From NCBI GenBank assembly GCA_937958105.1, contig CALFXJ010000005.1, forward strand, positions 243,143 through 307,142: a stretch of 64,000 nt of DNA. Reading direction: 5' to 3'. A program made the position numbers and the translations under genes. The stretch's first letter is position 1. The number at the start of each line of letters is the position of its first letter. Of this stretch, positions 14,340 to 25,044 are shown one piece after another. This DNA comes from an uncultured Cellvibrio sp. (GTDB taxonomy: Bacteria; Pseudomonadota; Gammaproteobacteria; Pseudomonadales; Cellvibrionaceae). The notes below the pieces were generated by a model that ran no database searches, was not told the DNA's origin, and saw only the letters and a list, made by a program, of their open reading frames with translations.

Positions 14340-16847
14340 TTAATTGGCGGGACGCCCCTGACGCAGATTGCCGATCACGGCTTCCAGGGCACGATCAAAC
14401 AACATGCCATCATCCAGCACACGCAGGCGACCGGACTTCATAGCCAATGCCAGGCTGTTGCGGGTTTCCTCAGCGACTTTCATTCCCGAGCGGTTGACGA
14501 AGATGTATTTACCGGTGGGACGGATGATAGCTGCCAGCCGGCAGCGGAATTTCTGGCCTTCATCACCGGTCATCTCGAACCAGCTGCCCTGGGTGATATT
14601 AGCGACCAGCGATAAATGCTGATCCCCTTCCGGTAACTGCTCTTCGGTCTCCTGCGACATCACCACAAAAGGTTGAGCGGCGTTAACCGATTCAGCCACC
14701 GAGGGACCGGCGGCCTCAGTACTCGCCACACCTTCACGGGCCGCATCCGCCGTTGGTGCGGGCGGGTTATCCGCGGTATTGGGCCCGGCTGCTTCTACGG
14801 CTGGAGCTGATTCCGGATTGGCTGCACCGGCTTTGTCGATCGCTGGAGCAGGAACCGGCTCATCCAGCACCGGCTGGTTGGCTGCCGGTTTATCCGCCGG
14901 CGCAACCGGAGTGGCTCTGGCTTCAATTTTGGCTTGAGATACCGGGGCTTTAGGAGCAGCTGTTTGAGTCTCAGGGGTCTTCGGCGCAGCGACCGCCACC
15001 GGCAGAGCTTCACCGCGCAGACGGGCCAGGTGAAGCCCTTCCAGTTGCTTAAACAGGGTCGTGGCATCAAAGGGGTTGTAGGAAATACTTTCGAGGCCCT
15101 GACGCAGCTGCTGCAACAGGACAGGAACCAGTTTCAGCAGGCGCTGGCGATTTTCTTTATCCATGGGTGCACACAGGCTCCACACCAGCTGCTGAGCCGT
15201 GGTGATTCTGCTCTGCCACTCATTGCTGTCGATACCATGTTTCAGGCAGGTAATGAACATGACATTGGCCCAGGCGTCGCGCAAAAGTTTCAACGCTGCA
15301 GCGGGCAGATTCTGCTTTCCAATAATGGCGTTGAGTGCGGTCTCCACATCGGCGCGGGCACGCTCAGATCTCGCTTTACCATCTTCCGCATCAATGGTGC
15401 GCTGTTCCAGAATCTGCGCACGACGTTTTTCTTTATCAAGGTACGCGCGAAAATCAGTCAGCAGGGTATTGAAGATGGACATGTCCGCTTCAAAGTCCGC
15501 CAGAACAGTCTGCACCACCTCTTCGATCTTGTTGAACAGGTTGTCTTTGCGCTGATTCTCTTCGTTGCCTTCCTGCCAGCCGAGCGCCGCCGTGGCCAGC
15601 TCGTTCAGCAGACGACGGGCCGGATGACCGCCCTTGCTGAAGAAAGATTTATCAGCAATCGCCACCTTGATCATCGGAATCTGCAGGCGTCCCAACAGCA
15701 CCTTCATCGGCGCGGCCAGGTTGCGGTCGTCGAGGATAAACTCGAACATCATGCTGACCAGGTTGATCACATCGTCATCAACCTGATTAATATTCTGTGG
15801 CTTCTGTTCCTGACCTTTCAGCAGGTCCTTGAGCATCTCGCGGACATTGACGGGGGCAGCGTTCGAATAACCCGCATCACTGGCGAAGGTCATGCTGCGC
15901 TGCTGTGCGGTGGACAGGATGTTGATCAGCTCCTGGCTCGCCAGCTCTTCTCCAGCGGGGCGCTGCGGGGCATTACGCGAACCCAGCAGATCGCGCAGCG
16001 TATGGAGCACCTGATTGGTCTGCTCGTCGTAACCTGCTGCTTCACCCTGCGCGCCGGCATTCGGCGTCGCGCTGGCACCGGCCCCATAGGGATTTGCCGG
16101 AGCCGCAGGAGCGGTTTTCTTGATTTTATTTCCCTGCTTGAGCGATGGCAGGATGTTGGCATCGATCAACTGCTGGTTAAGTGCCTGGAACAAGCTACCC
16201 AGTTTGGCCATCACCAGATTATCGAACAGTTTGAACAGCACCAGCTTCGCCTTGACATCGATACGGACTGACTTGGTCGCATCGGTAAACGCGTTGCAGA
16301 TGACATCGACCCCCAAGGGATTATTTTTCTGATACACCTTGACCGGCACCAGATGATCGATGCGCAGGGTCAGGTGCTGGATCGACTCGGCAAACTGATC
16401 GTTGGCCTTGTTGATCATGCTTTCTGTAGCCACCATCTCTTCCAGCTCGTCGTTCTTAACCAGCGACAGCTCATCGAGAGATATTTCCTTCTCTTCCGCA
16501 CGGGACTGATCCCGATACGCATAGGGGTCCAGCAACTGGGCAAAACCGATATCAATGCTGCGGAAAAAAGCCGCTTCGATCGCGCGTCGGCGGATGCGCA
16601 CTTCGCGCATGGAGTCAAAGTAGAGGTTCTGTTCGTGGTTATTCGTGGCCTTATCAGCCAGCTCGAATAGGGCATCATCAGCTCGATCAAACAGCTCACG
16701 CAACATCGCCTGCAACTGCTGCCGCGCCTTGTCGCGCAGCGCATGCATGGGCGCAGGCAGACGCGTCAGAGCCACATGCGGCGCTGAGTTGCGTTCAGTA
16801 TTCAAGTGCACGACCTTGTTTTGATCAGATTTGATGGATTCGGACAT
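14340..16847 (-). CDS. Large DUF1631-family protein, unknown function
   Basis: 835 residues from MSESIKSDQNK; the reading frame stays open 72 bases further but that N-terminus looks like untranslated sequence. Positions after MSES: a helical domain (about 30-330), an Ala/Pro/Gly-rich linker (about 245-280), a long helical core containing LLNELATAALGW and an unusually Ala/Pro-rich low-complexity linker (about 640-730). A final beta-rich 90 residues (SLVANITQGSWFEM, IFVNRSGMKVAEE) resembles PilZ-like modules seen at the end of DUF1631 proteins; that resemblance is by eye. In Pseudomonas an equivalent gene also lies between ampD and nadC, as I recall. No enzyme motif was found. Confidence 0.8.
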   Translation of the reverse strand: MSESIKSDQNKVVHLNTERNSAPHVALTRLPAPMHALRDKARQQLQAMLRELFDRADDALFELADKATNNHEQNLYFDSMREVRIRRRAIEAAFFRSIDIGFAQLLDPYAYRDQSRAEEKEISLDELSLVKNDELEEMVATESMINKANDQFAESIQHLTLRIDHLVPVKVYQKNNPLGVDVICNAFTDATKSVRIDVKAKLVLFKLFDNLVMAKLGSLFQALNQQLIDANILPSLKQGNKIKKTAPAAPANPYGAGASATPNAGAQGEAAGYDEQTNQVLHTLRDLLGSRNAPQRPAGEELASQELINILSTAQQRSMTFASDAGYSNAAPVNVREMLKDLLKGQEQKPQNINQVDDDVINLVSMMFEFILDDRNLAAPMKVLLGRLQIPMIKVAIADKSFFSKGGHPARRLLNELATAALGWQEGNEENQRKDNLFNKIEEVVQTVLADFEADMSIFNTLLTDFRAYLDKEKRRAQILEQRTIDAEDGKARSERARADVETALNAIIGKQNLPAAALKLLRDAWANVMFITCLKHGIDSNEWQSRITTAQQLVWSLCAPMDKENRQRLLKLVPVLLQQLRQGLESISYNPFDATTLFKQLEGLHLARLRGEALPVAVAAPKTPETQTAAPKAPVSQAKIEARATPVAPADKPAANQPVLDEPVPAPAIDKAGAANPESAPAVEAAGPNTADNPPAPTADAAREGVASTEAAGPSVAESVNAAQPFVVMSQETEEQLPEGDQHLSLVANITQGSWFEMTGDEGQKFRCRLAAIIRPTGKYIFVNRSGMKVAEETRNSLALAMKSGRLRVLDDGMLFDRALEAVIGNLRQGRPAN

Positions 16848-17389
16848 GGCGAAATTACCATAGAAGAAGAACTGCTGTGATTGAAGTATAACCAAGGCGA
16901 AATCACATCCCAGAAGCAAATCCCAGGATCGAGAGGCATATCACATAAAGCAATAACTACTGCGATTTCTTATATGGGTTTCCCCAAAAACGGCCAAAAA
17001 CAATAATGAATGGGCATAAAAAGCGGTTGAATTTTGAACACCCTTCAGATTTTTATGCGTTTTAGAACTATGTGTAATTTGGAAACATGCGCCATTTGGC
17101 GGACTTTTTAGCCATATTGGCACACCAATAAACATCTGCCGCCATCAGCGCTCTTGCTCAAAATAAGGGAGGATTTGCTGGATGCTTCTGCCCCTTCGAG
17201 TGTCCAGCATTTGAAACGCTCTCGCTGGTGTCGCGACGACCTTAGCATGAATCCGACACCGCGCAAGCACCCGCTCTTCATTCAAATGCAGCGCTGCTTC
17301 GTATAAACTTTGGCGAGCCTCATCACAGCAGCCAGCTCATTAGCGAGTTCGCAGCATCAATACCGCCCCATCAATTTGGACAGAATCAT
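16848..17389. other. AT-rich divergent intergenic region, DUF1631 gene to nadC
   Basis: 540 bases between divergent genes. The 16930-17130 part is clearly more AT-rich than its surroundings. It contains homopolymer A and T tracts that could form bent promoter DNA. A TGCTGGA/TCCAGCA inverted repeat with a roughly 20-base loop lies near 17177-17210. No reading frame with family character, no tRNA and no clear consensus promoter was found. Confidence 0.4.
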
Positions 17390-18250
17390 ATGCCTAATCA
17401 AATTGCCGACAGGATTCCTCATCTGAACCGCGACATCGTCACCTCGGTGTTACATGCCCTCAATGAAGACATCGGCACTGGCGACATCACGGCACAACTG
17501 ATTCCGGCGGACCAGGTAGCCCAGGCCAGCGTCATCACCCGGGAAGACTGCGTCTTCTGTGGACAAGCCTGGGTAGAAGAAGTTTTTCGCCAGATCGACC
17601 CGTTCGTACGGATCAACTGGCATGTGAAAGACGGCGAACCCGTAAAAGCCAACAGCTCGCTGTTCCATCTGGAAGGCAAAGCGCGCAGCCTGCTGACCGG
17701 AGAACGCGCCGCCCTGAACTTCGTGCAGACCCTGTCGGGCACCGCCACCGCCAGCCATCATTACGCGCAGAAGGTCGCCCATACACCCGTGAAGCTGCTC
17801 GACACCCGCAAGACTATCCCCGGCCTCCGCACCGCCCAGAAATATGCCGTCGCCTGCGGCGGTTGCCACAATCACCGCATCGGTCTCTACGATGCCTTTC
17901 TCATCAAAGAAAACCACATCGCCGCCTGCGGCAGTATCGTCAACGCCGTCACCACCGCCCGTCAGATTGCCCCGGGCAAACCGGTGGAAGTCGAAGTAGA
18001 AACGCTGGACGAACTCCAACAAGCCCTCACCGCCGGTGCGGACATCATCATGCTGGATAATTTCTCCATGGAAGACATGCGTACTGCGGTAAAAATAAAT
18101 GCAGGAAAAGCCAAACTGGAAGCCTCCGGCAACGTGACCGAAGAAACCCTGACAGCGATTGCGGAAACTGGTGTGGATTACATTTCGATAGGAGCACTGA
18201 CCAAGCACTGCCGGGCAGTGGATTTATCGATGCGGATTACGGGGTTGTAG
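17390..18250 (+). CDS. nadC: Quinolinate phosphoribosyltransferase (carboxylating)
   Basis: 286 residues. It converts quinolinate and PRPP to nicotinate mononucleotide, CO2 and pyrophosphate in de novo NAD synthesis. Signatures include NEDIGTGDIT near the N-terminus, ERAALNFVQTLSGTAT, the substrate-binding TRKTIPGLRTAQKYAV, GGCHNHRIGLYD and the barrel strands EVEVE and IIMLDNF, ending SIGALTKHCRAVDLSMRI. Length is typical. It is monocistronic here, transcribed towards the pilin glycosyltransferase gene. The nadC-pilA neighbourhood is conserved in enterics and pseudomonads. Confidence 0.97.
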   Translation: MPNQIADRIPHLNRDIVTSVLHALNEDIGTGDITAQLIPADQVAQASVITREDCVFCGQAWVEEVFRQIDPFVRINWHVKDGEPVKANSSLFHLEGKARSLLTGERAALNFVQTLSGTATASHHYAQKVAHTPVKLLDTRKTIPGLRTAQKYAVACGGCHNHRIGLYDAFLIKENHIAACGSIVNAVTTARQIAPGKPVEVEVETLDELQQALTAGADIIMLDNFSMEDMRTAVKINAGKAKLEASGNVTEETLTAIAETGVDYISIGALTKHCRAVDLSMRITGL

Positions 18251-18364
18251 GCGGCTGGTTGTATTAATCCGTTGACTATTCAATTCTGTTTATCGGTAGG
18301 TCTAGTGTTATAACAGTCGAAATAAGCAACTATCGCCGGTTCGCACTAGCACCTAACCAGCACC

Positions 18365-18410
18365 GTAGGTCGGCTTAGGAGACTGTAATTAAAGCTGCGT
18401 AAGCCGACAC
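18365..18410. repeat. REP-like inverted repeat, copy 2
   Basis: GTCGGCTTA/TAAGCCGAC, a perfect 9-bp stem with a 22-base loop, is preceded by GTAG as in copy 1. It lies between the convergent nadC and oligosaccharyltransferase genes. The compensated A-to-C and T-to-G change relative to copy 1 keeps the stem intact. Confidence 0.7.
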
Positions 18411-18424
18411 CACCTGACACCACC

Positions 18425-20197
18425 CTACTCCCCCCACAAATCCCCACCACCATCCAAAACATCCGACCACTTAGAGGCTGGCTGGTACTGCAATTTAATG
18501 GTAGGTCTGATTTGATTGATCTCCGCCAACACATTAAGCAACGCCGGAGTTTTTTTGGCTTCTTTTTGTAATTCCGTATATGCCCACATAAACGAACGTT
18601 GCCGGTGGAGACTTTCTATAATCAAAAGTTCTCTCGCAGCCCCCTGAGTATCCCCTCTAAAACCTTTGGCCAGCCCACAGCGGTATAGCTCTAAAGGATA
18701 CGGCGAGTGATGTGCGACGTGGCAAAGCTGATTCAGCTCCTCGTCTGATATAAGACCTGTAATATCTATATAAGCCGCCCGCAGTCGAGCATCCAGTTGC
18801 GTTAATAAAATGATGGACGATTCTTCCGGCCAAGGTTTTGGCCTGCCAATATTTGCCCGGTCAAAACGCATCTGCTGGAAGCCTGCTTCAATCTTCCGAT
18901 ACTCAATCCATACGCAGGAAAGCATAATTACCCCGAGCAATCCAGCCCCGCCCAGAAGCAGCTTTACCACCCTCCCATTTACTGGGGTGCCTGCGAAAGC
19001 GTCAGCTTCAGCAATACCTAGCATCAGCCCTAGGGGTATAAGAAAATAAGCATACTCCAGAGGGTATTCCACCATCCCATGCACGAGAATGAAACCTGAA
19101 AAAAGCAATGCAAAAGAAGACTCTACGGTTTTCGCGCGCATTGCCAGCCGCAACAACCAGAGCAGCGCGACAAGAATTATTATTGATCCGAGAAAAGGAC
19201 CATTCCAGATTAAAAGGTCCAGGAGAATATTGTGGCTGTTATCGATTCGCATCCCGATGGGATAATCAAGCGCGACCTGAAGCTGGGCCGCTGCTACCTG
19301 CCCCCAACCATACCCCCAAAAGTTGCCGGCCTTAATCGCCAGCAATAACTGAGTCCATATAGTGAGGCGCTCAGCTTTTTCAAAACGCTCTCCAACAGAC
19401 GCGCCTTCCAACGAGAGCAACTCATTGATGGATGGCAAAAGTATGACCATCAGCGCAAACACTGCCAACCACAGCGTCATGATATAAGGGGATAGACTTA
19501 CTACTCCCTTACGGTATTGCCAGACCCACCAGATTAAGCCGCAAAAAAAGCCTAACCAGGGGGTGCGGGATTGAGTTAATGCCACACCGAATAAAATGAG
19601 CAGAGCAAGAAATGTTGCCGACAGCCTTCCGAGAAGCTTCTGCTCAACAATATAAATCAGCCCGGCCAAGGCCATGCAAAGAAATGTGGCGAGGTGATTA
19701 GGCTGACCAAAATTTGCAAAGGCACGCGCGCCCGGCCTCATCTCAACCACCAGATAACTCCCGGGAAGCATGAGCCATTGTCTCAACGCGATCCAGACAG
19801 AAATCACTGCTAATAATAGAAGCACCACTGCGAGCGACTGGCATAGCGCCACTTTCAATGCAGGAATAGAAGATACCTGGAAACCCAAGGCTATAGCGAA
19901 GCTGAATCCAGCAACGAACAGAACACTGAGAAATGAGCTTTCAAAGTCGATAAGACCAAAAAAATATTGGCCTATGGGAATAAGAACTAGCGCAAGAAGA
20001 CCTATGGCTCCTGACGACAGCTTAAAGGTTGTGTATCTCTTCTCTGATAAAAGAGCAAATGAACAACATATCAAGCAGGCAAAAATACCGCTTTCCTGGT
20101 AGAACGACAGCCAGGGCTGGGTGTGATTAGGCAGCAGTATGCTTAAAGTAAGAAAAATTACAGCGGCGAGAATAAAGTTTAGAGTTTTTATATTCAT
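18425..20197 (-). CDS. O-antigen-ligase/PglL-type oligosaccharyltransferase, probably pilin glycosylation
   Basis: 590 residues: about 11 hydrophobic helices in 1-430, then a soluble C-terminal part (about 440-590). The Wzy_C/PglL pattern is present: FGQPNHLATF at 163-172 before a helix, TQSRTPWLGF at 208-217, and a periplasmic loop ending DNSHNILLDLL at 319-329 with the H-N pair needed for glycan transfer in PglL and WaaL. These inner-membrane enzymes move a lipid-linked glycan onto protein Ser/Thr or lipid A. Its position directly downstream of pilA on the same strand points to a TfpO/PglL-like role in pilin glycosylation. No strong ribosome-binding site is accessible, and a terminator hairpin ends 3 bases before the ATG. 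No glycan-synthesis genes are adjacent. Confidence 0.8.
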   Translation of the reverse strand: MNIKTLNFILAAVIFLTLSILLPNHTQPWLSFYQESGIFACLICCSFALLSEKRYTTFKLSSGAIGLLALVLIPIGQYFFGLIDFESSFLSVLFVAGFSFAIALGFQVSSIPALKVALCQSLAVVLLLLAVISVWIALRQWLMLPGSYLVVEMRPGARAFANFGQPNHLATFLCMALAGLIYIVEQKLLGRLSATFLALLILFGVALTQSRTPWLGFFCGLIWWVWQYRKGVVSLSPYIMTLWLAVFALMVILLPSINELLSLEGASVGERFEKAERLTIWTQLLLAIKAGNFWGYGWGQVAAAQLQVALDYPIGMRIDNSHNILLDLLIWNGPFLGSIIILVALLWLLRLAMRAKTVESSFALLFSGFILVHGMVEYPLEYAYFLIPLGLMLGIAEADAFAGTPVNGRVVKLLLGGAGLLGVIMLSCVWIEYRKIEAGFQQMRFDRANIGRPKPWPEESSIILLTQLDARLRAAYIDITGLISDEELNQLCHVAHHSPYPLELYRCGLAKGFRGDTQGAARELLIIESLHRQRSFMWAYTELQKEAKKTPALLNVLAEINQIRPTIKLQYQPASKWSDVLDGGGDLWGE

Positions 20198-20200
20198 ATA

Positions 20201-20226
20201 AAAAAGGAAGGTTTCCCTTCCTTTTT
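20201..20226 (-). terminator. Hairpin terminator between pilA and the glycosyltransferase
   Basis: A perfect 11-bp stem, AAAAAGGAAGG/CCTTCCTTTTT, with a 4-base loop ends on the minus strand in TTTTTT directly before TAT-ATG of the downstream gene. It lies 34 bases after the pilA stop. Confidence 0.8.
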
Positions 20227-20259
20227 GTCTAACTTATAGAAAATTTATTATTAACAGGA

Positions 20260-20772
20260 TTACGGAGTAGCTGGATCACGACAAGTAGCTGGAAGATATT
20301 TTACTTCCGGACCGTCACTAGCTGATGGTCCACATGCCCACGAACGAATGGGCTGAGCTGATCCACGAGCAAAGTCGTTCGCAGTTGCTGCCGTCTGCAG
20401 TCCTGCGTCAGTATACGGACGCAATTCGATTGTCTTACCATTAACAGCGTTAGCAATGTTTGTAGCCATGACCGTGATCACGCCATCCGCACTTGTTGAG
20501 ACTGAAGCAACATATTGAGAGATAGGACTAGCTTCGCTTCCACCCTCACCACATCCAAATGAATCAGCCTCGGTCGGTGCTGTAGCAAAACCCGTTTGCG
20601 AAACTTCACTGATTGTAGTCCGGCATGCACTCGCAGCCAGCACAACTTCGGACATCTTCGCACGAATGGTGTAGTCCTGATACGCAGGTAAAGCAACGGC
20701 AGCCAGAATACCGATGATCGCGATGACGATCATCAATTCAATAAGAGTAAAACCTTGTTGTACTTTTTTCAT
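20260..20772 (-). CDS. pilA: Type IV major pilin
   Basis: 170 residues. A 7-residue leader MKKVQQG is followed by the prepilin cleavage and methylation site G/FTLIE and the hydrophobic spine helix LMIVIAIIGILAAVALPAYQDYTIRAK. Four Cys (50, 74, 147, 164) suggest two disulfides; the C147-C164 pair encloses a 16-residue C-terminal D-loop. PilD, encoded nearby, should process it. A GGAGAT ribosome-binding site precedes the ATG, and a sigma-54 promoter lies about 50 bases upstream. A terminator follows. The mature C-terminus ends Thr-Pro, not the Ser used by Pseudomonas group I pilins for TfpO glycosylation. Confidence 0.95.
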   Translation of the reverse strand: MKKVQQGFTLIELMIVIAIIGILAAVALPAYQDYTIRAKMSEVVLAASACRTTISEVSQTGFATAPTEADSFGCGEGGSEASPISQYVASVSTSADGVITVMATNIANAVNGKTIELRPYTDAGLQTAATANDFARGSAQPIRSWACGPSASDGPEVKYLPATCRDPATP

Positions 20773-20820
20773 AAACTATCTCCAAAGAAAAACGTGGGTT
20801 GAACCAACCGTATAGCTCTG

Positions 20821-20836
20821 AGCAATGTCCGTGCCA
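20821..20836 (-). promoter_or_regulatory. Sigma-54 promoter of pilA
   Basis: On the minus strand TGGCAC-N5-TTGCT is an exact match to the -24/-12 consensus, with the GC of TTGC placed to give a leader of about 35-40 bases before the pilA ATG. This is the RpoN/PilR-type arrangement known for pilA in Pseudomonas. Confidence 0.9.
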
Positions 20837-21139
20837 CCCCCTTCACTCACCTTGCCATTGGGACAAGCTGCTGAAGACCTCATTCTTCCGACCACCGCAA
20901 CGAGCATCTCCACCTGCCATTTTTCATCAATAGGTGACGAAATTTGTCACCCGCAATTAAAAAGCAGTAGTAGCACAACAAAATAAGTGCTATAGCTACA
21001 TTCTCTCCTATAATTTTGCTGCCAGCATTCGAGCGAGCTGCAATCAGCCGTTATAATTACTTCTATCTATATGTATTCGAATAAATACTTTAGTCTTTCC
21101 AGCAATTGTTTCGTCAACGCACGTGCAGGAACTTAAGCA
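20837..21139. promoter_or_regulatory. Divergent pilA-pilB control region with a 19-base palindrome
   Basis: GGTGAC-GAAATTT-GTCACC (20933-20951) lies about 100 bases upstream of the -24 box of pilA, the usual distance for an enhancer-binding protein such as PilR, whose sites carry TGTC. TATAAT-like boxes at 21009-21014 and 21052-21057 on the plus strand could serve pilB, but their -35 regions are poor. The pilB ribosome-binding site is AGGA at 21127-21130. The remaining sequence is AT-rich with no gene. Confidence 0.55.
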
Positions 21140-22870
<1,731 letters not shown>

Positions 22871-22874
22871 ACCT

Positions 22875-24143
22875 ATGGCAACTGTAACCGCACAAAAAAC
22901 AAAAGCCCCTAGAGCCAAGGCCGCAGCTCCAAAGACCACTGTGTCAAATGTTTATATCTACAAAGGTATAGATAAAAAAGGCAACAAGATTCAAGGGGAA
23001 ATTAACGGAATCAGCACAGCCATAGTTAAGGCCCAGCTTCTCAAACAAGGAATTTCAGCTAAAACAGTGACAAAAAAGCCGAAGCCCCTGTTTGGCAGTG
23101 GGAAGAAGGCTATCAAGCCCGGCGATATTGCTGTCTTCTCTCGCCAAATGGCAACCATGATGAAGGCGGGCGTTCCCCTTGTCCAAGCGTTTGATATTGT
23201 TGCTGACGGACTCGAGAACCCATCGTTGAGGGACTTGGTTCTGGCAATTCGGGATGATGTAGCATCTGGAAGCGGTTTCGCACCGTCACTGCGAAAACAT
23301 CCAAAATATTTTGATGATCTCTTTTGTAACCTGGTGGAAGCTGGTGAGCAATCAGGTGCTCTCGAAACCATGCTGGATCGAATAGCAACATACAAAGAGA
23401 AAACCGAAGCCCTTAAAGCTAAAATCAAGAAAGCGTTAACTTATCCCATAGCAGTTATAGTCGTTGCGATCGTTGTTACCGGTATATTGCTTGTAAAAGT
23501 GGTGCCACAATTTGCGTCAACCTTCAGCAGCTTCGGTGCCGAGCTGCCAGCCTTTACATTGTTTGTTCTGCATTTATCTGAAGTAGCTCAACAATGGTGG
23601 TTCATCATTTTATTGGGCATGGCTGGATTCGTTTTTCTATTCAAAGAAGCAGTACGACGGTCCGAGAGCTTTGCTTATGTCGTTGACAAATATATGCTAA
23701 AAATCCCGATCGTCGGAAAGATTTTATATCTTTCTGTAATGGCCCGCTTTGCCCGAACATTATCTACTACTTTCGCCGCCGGCGTGCCGCTTATCGATGC
23801 ACTGACCTCTGTTGCAGGCGCTGCAGGTAACCGCATATACGGCGATGCAATCATCAAGGTGAGGGAAGATGTTTCTACCGGGATTCAGCTTAATACGGCA
23901 CTGCGTACCCGCAGCTTGTTTCCGGTATTACTGGTACAGATGTCAGCAATTGGTGAAGAGTCCGGCGCCTTGGACGAAATGCTGGATAAGGTAGCCCTTT
24001 ATTATGAAGAGGCGGTTGATAACATGGTCGACAGTCTCACCTCTCTGCTTGAACCAATGATCATGGCCGTGCTTGGTGTGTTAATTGGTGGATTAATGAT
24101 TGCGATGTACCTGCCTATTTTCCAGATTGGCCAAGTTGTATAG
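22875..24143 (+). CDS. pilC: Type IV pilus inner-membrane platform protein PilC
   Basis: 422 residues. It has the usual two GspF-type halves (about 80-205 and 285-410), each with FSRQMATMMKAGVPLVQAF- or FARTLSTTFAAGVPLIDAL-type motifs and the conserved GEQSGALETMLDRIA and GEESGALDEMLDKVA helices, with three transmembrane segments. An Ala/Lys/Pro-rich tail (1-30) precedes the core. PilC couples PilB to pilin assembly. It sits between pilB (4-base gap) and pilD (2-base gap), so the three are surely co-transcribed. Confidence 0.97.
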   Translation: MATVTAQKTKAPRAKAAAPKTTVSNVYIYKGIDKKGNKIQGEINGISTAIVKAQLLKQGISAKTVTKKPKPLFGSGKKAIKPGDIAVFSRQMATMMKAGVPLVQAFDIVADGLENPSLRDLVLAIRDDVASGSGFAPSLRKHPKYFDDLFCNLVEAGEQSGALETMLDRIATYKEKTEALKAKIKKALTYPIAVIVVAIVVTGILLVKVVPQFASTFSSFGAELPAFTLFVLHLSEVAQQWWFIILLGMAGFVFLFKEAVRRSESFAYVVDKYMLKIPIVGKILYLSVMARFARTLSTTFAAGVPLIDALTSVAGAAGNRIYGDAIIKVREDVSTGIQLNTALRTRSLFPVLLVQMSAIGEESGALDEMLDKVALYYEEAVDNMVDSLTSLLEPMIMAVLGVLIGGLMIAMYLPIFQIGQVV

Positions 24144-24145
24144 AT

Positions 24146-25027
24146 ATGCAAGAGATTGCTCAATTATCGAGCCTTTACCCATCGTCAACCGTTATTGGGG
24201 CGATTATTGTCGGATGTATCCTCGGCAGCTTCCTAAACGTAGTCATCTACCGCCTCCCCAAAATGATGGAGGCGGAGTGGCGGCAGCAGTGTAACGAACT
24301 GCTCTGTACGGAACGTGCGAACGCCGAGGAGACAACCAGATTTAATCTCGCGTTTCCCTCTTCCCACTGTCCTGTCTGCGATCATCAGATCAGGGCGTGG
24401 GAAAATATTCCAGTTATCAGTTATCTGTTTCTGCGCGGCAAGTGCTCTGCCTGTAAAACGCCTATTTCTCTGCGCTATCCCGCCATTGAGCTTGTTACAG
24501 GCATTTTGTCTGCGGTAGTTATCTACTTTTTTGGTTTGACTTATGCGGGGCTCGCTGCACTGGTGTTTACCTGGTGCCTCATTGCACTGACCATGATAGA
24601 TGTGGATACGCAGCTTCTGCCGGACGACATTACGCTTCCCCTGTTATGGCTCGGTTTAATTGTTAACAGCTTTGGGCTGGTCGTGCCTCTGCAGGACGCC
24701 GTGTGGGGTGCGATTGGTGGCTACCTGTCCCTATGGTCGGTGTACTGGTTGTTTAAACTGGCAACCGGCAAAGAGGGAATGGGGTATGGAGATTTCAAAC
24801 TCCTCGGTGCGCTGGGTGCCTGGATGGGCTGGCAGATGCTCCCACAGATTATCCTGCTGTCGTCGTTCGTAGGCGCAGCGCTGGGGATTACCATGATCCT
24901 GGTCCGGGGACGCGATAAGAATATTCCGATTCCTTTTGGACCTTATCTCGCCATCGCCGGCTGGATTGCTTTTCTGTGGGGCGATTATATTAACCAAACC
25001 TATCTGCACCTTTTCATTTCTCCCTGA
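24146..25027 (+). CDS. pilD: Prepilin peptidase / N-methyltransferase PilD
   Basis: 293 residues, an eight-helix membrane aspartic protease (A24 family). The N-terminal GSFLNVVIYRLP, the cytoplasmic zinc loop with C75/C78 and C100/C103 (CPVCDH and CSACKT) and the two active-site Asp segments (ALTMIDVDTQLLPD and GMGYGDFKLLGA) are all present, so both peptidase and N-methylation functions are expected. It processes PilA and probably type II secretion pseudopilins encoded elsewhere. It is the last of pilBCD and is followed closely by coaE (17-base gap). Confidence 0.97.
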   Translation: MQEIAQLSSLYPSSTVIGAIIVGCILGSFLNVVIYRLPKMMEAEWRQQCNELLCTERANAEETTRFNLAFPSSHCPVCDHQIRAWENIPVISYLFLRGKCSACKTPISLRYPAIELVTGILSAVVIYFFGLTYAGLAALVFTWCLIALTMIDVDTQLLPDDITLPLLWLGLIVNSFGLVVPLQDAVWGAIGGYLSLWSVYWLFKLATGKEGMGYGDFKLLGALGAWMGWQMLPQIILLSSFVGAALGITMILVRGRDKNIPIPFGPYLAIAGWIAFLWGDYINQTYLHLFISP

Positions 25028-25044
25028 CCTATGCTGATCAGTCA

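Noticed and set aside
17450..18208. 252-codon minus-strand open frame
   Set aside because: It is antisense to nadC, which is full length with all motifs.
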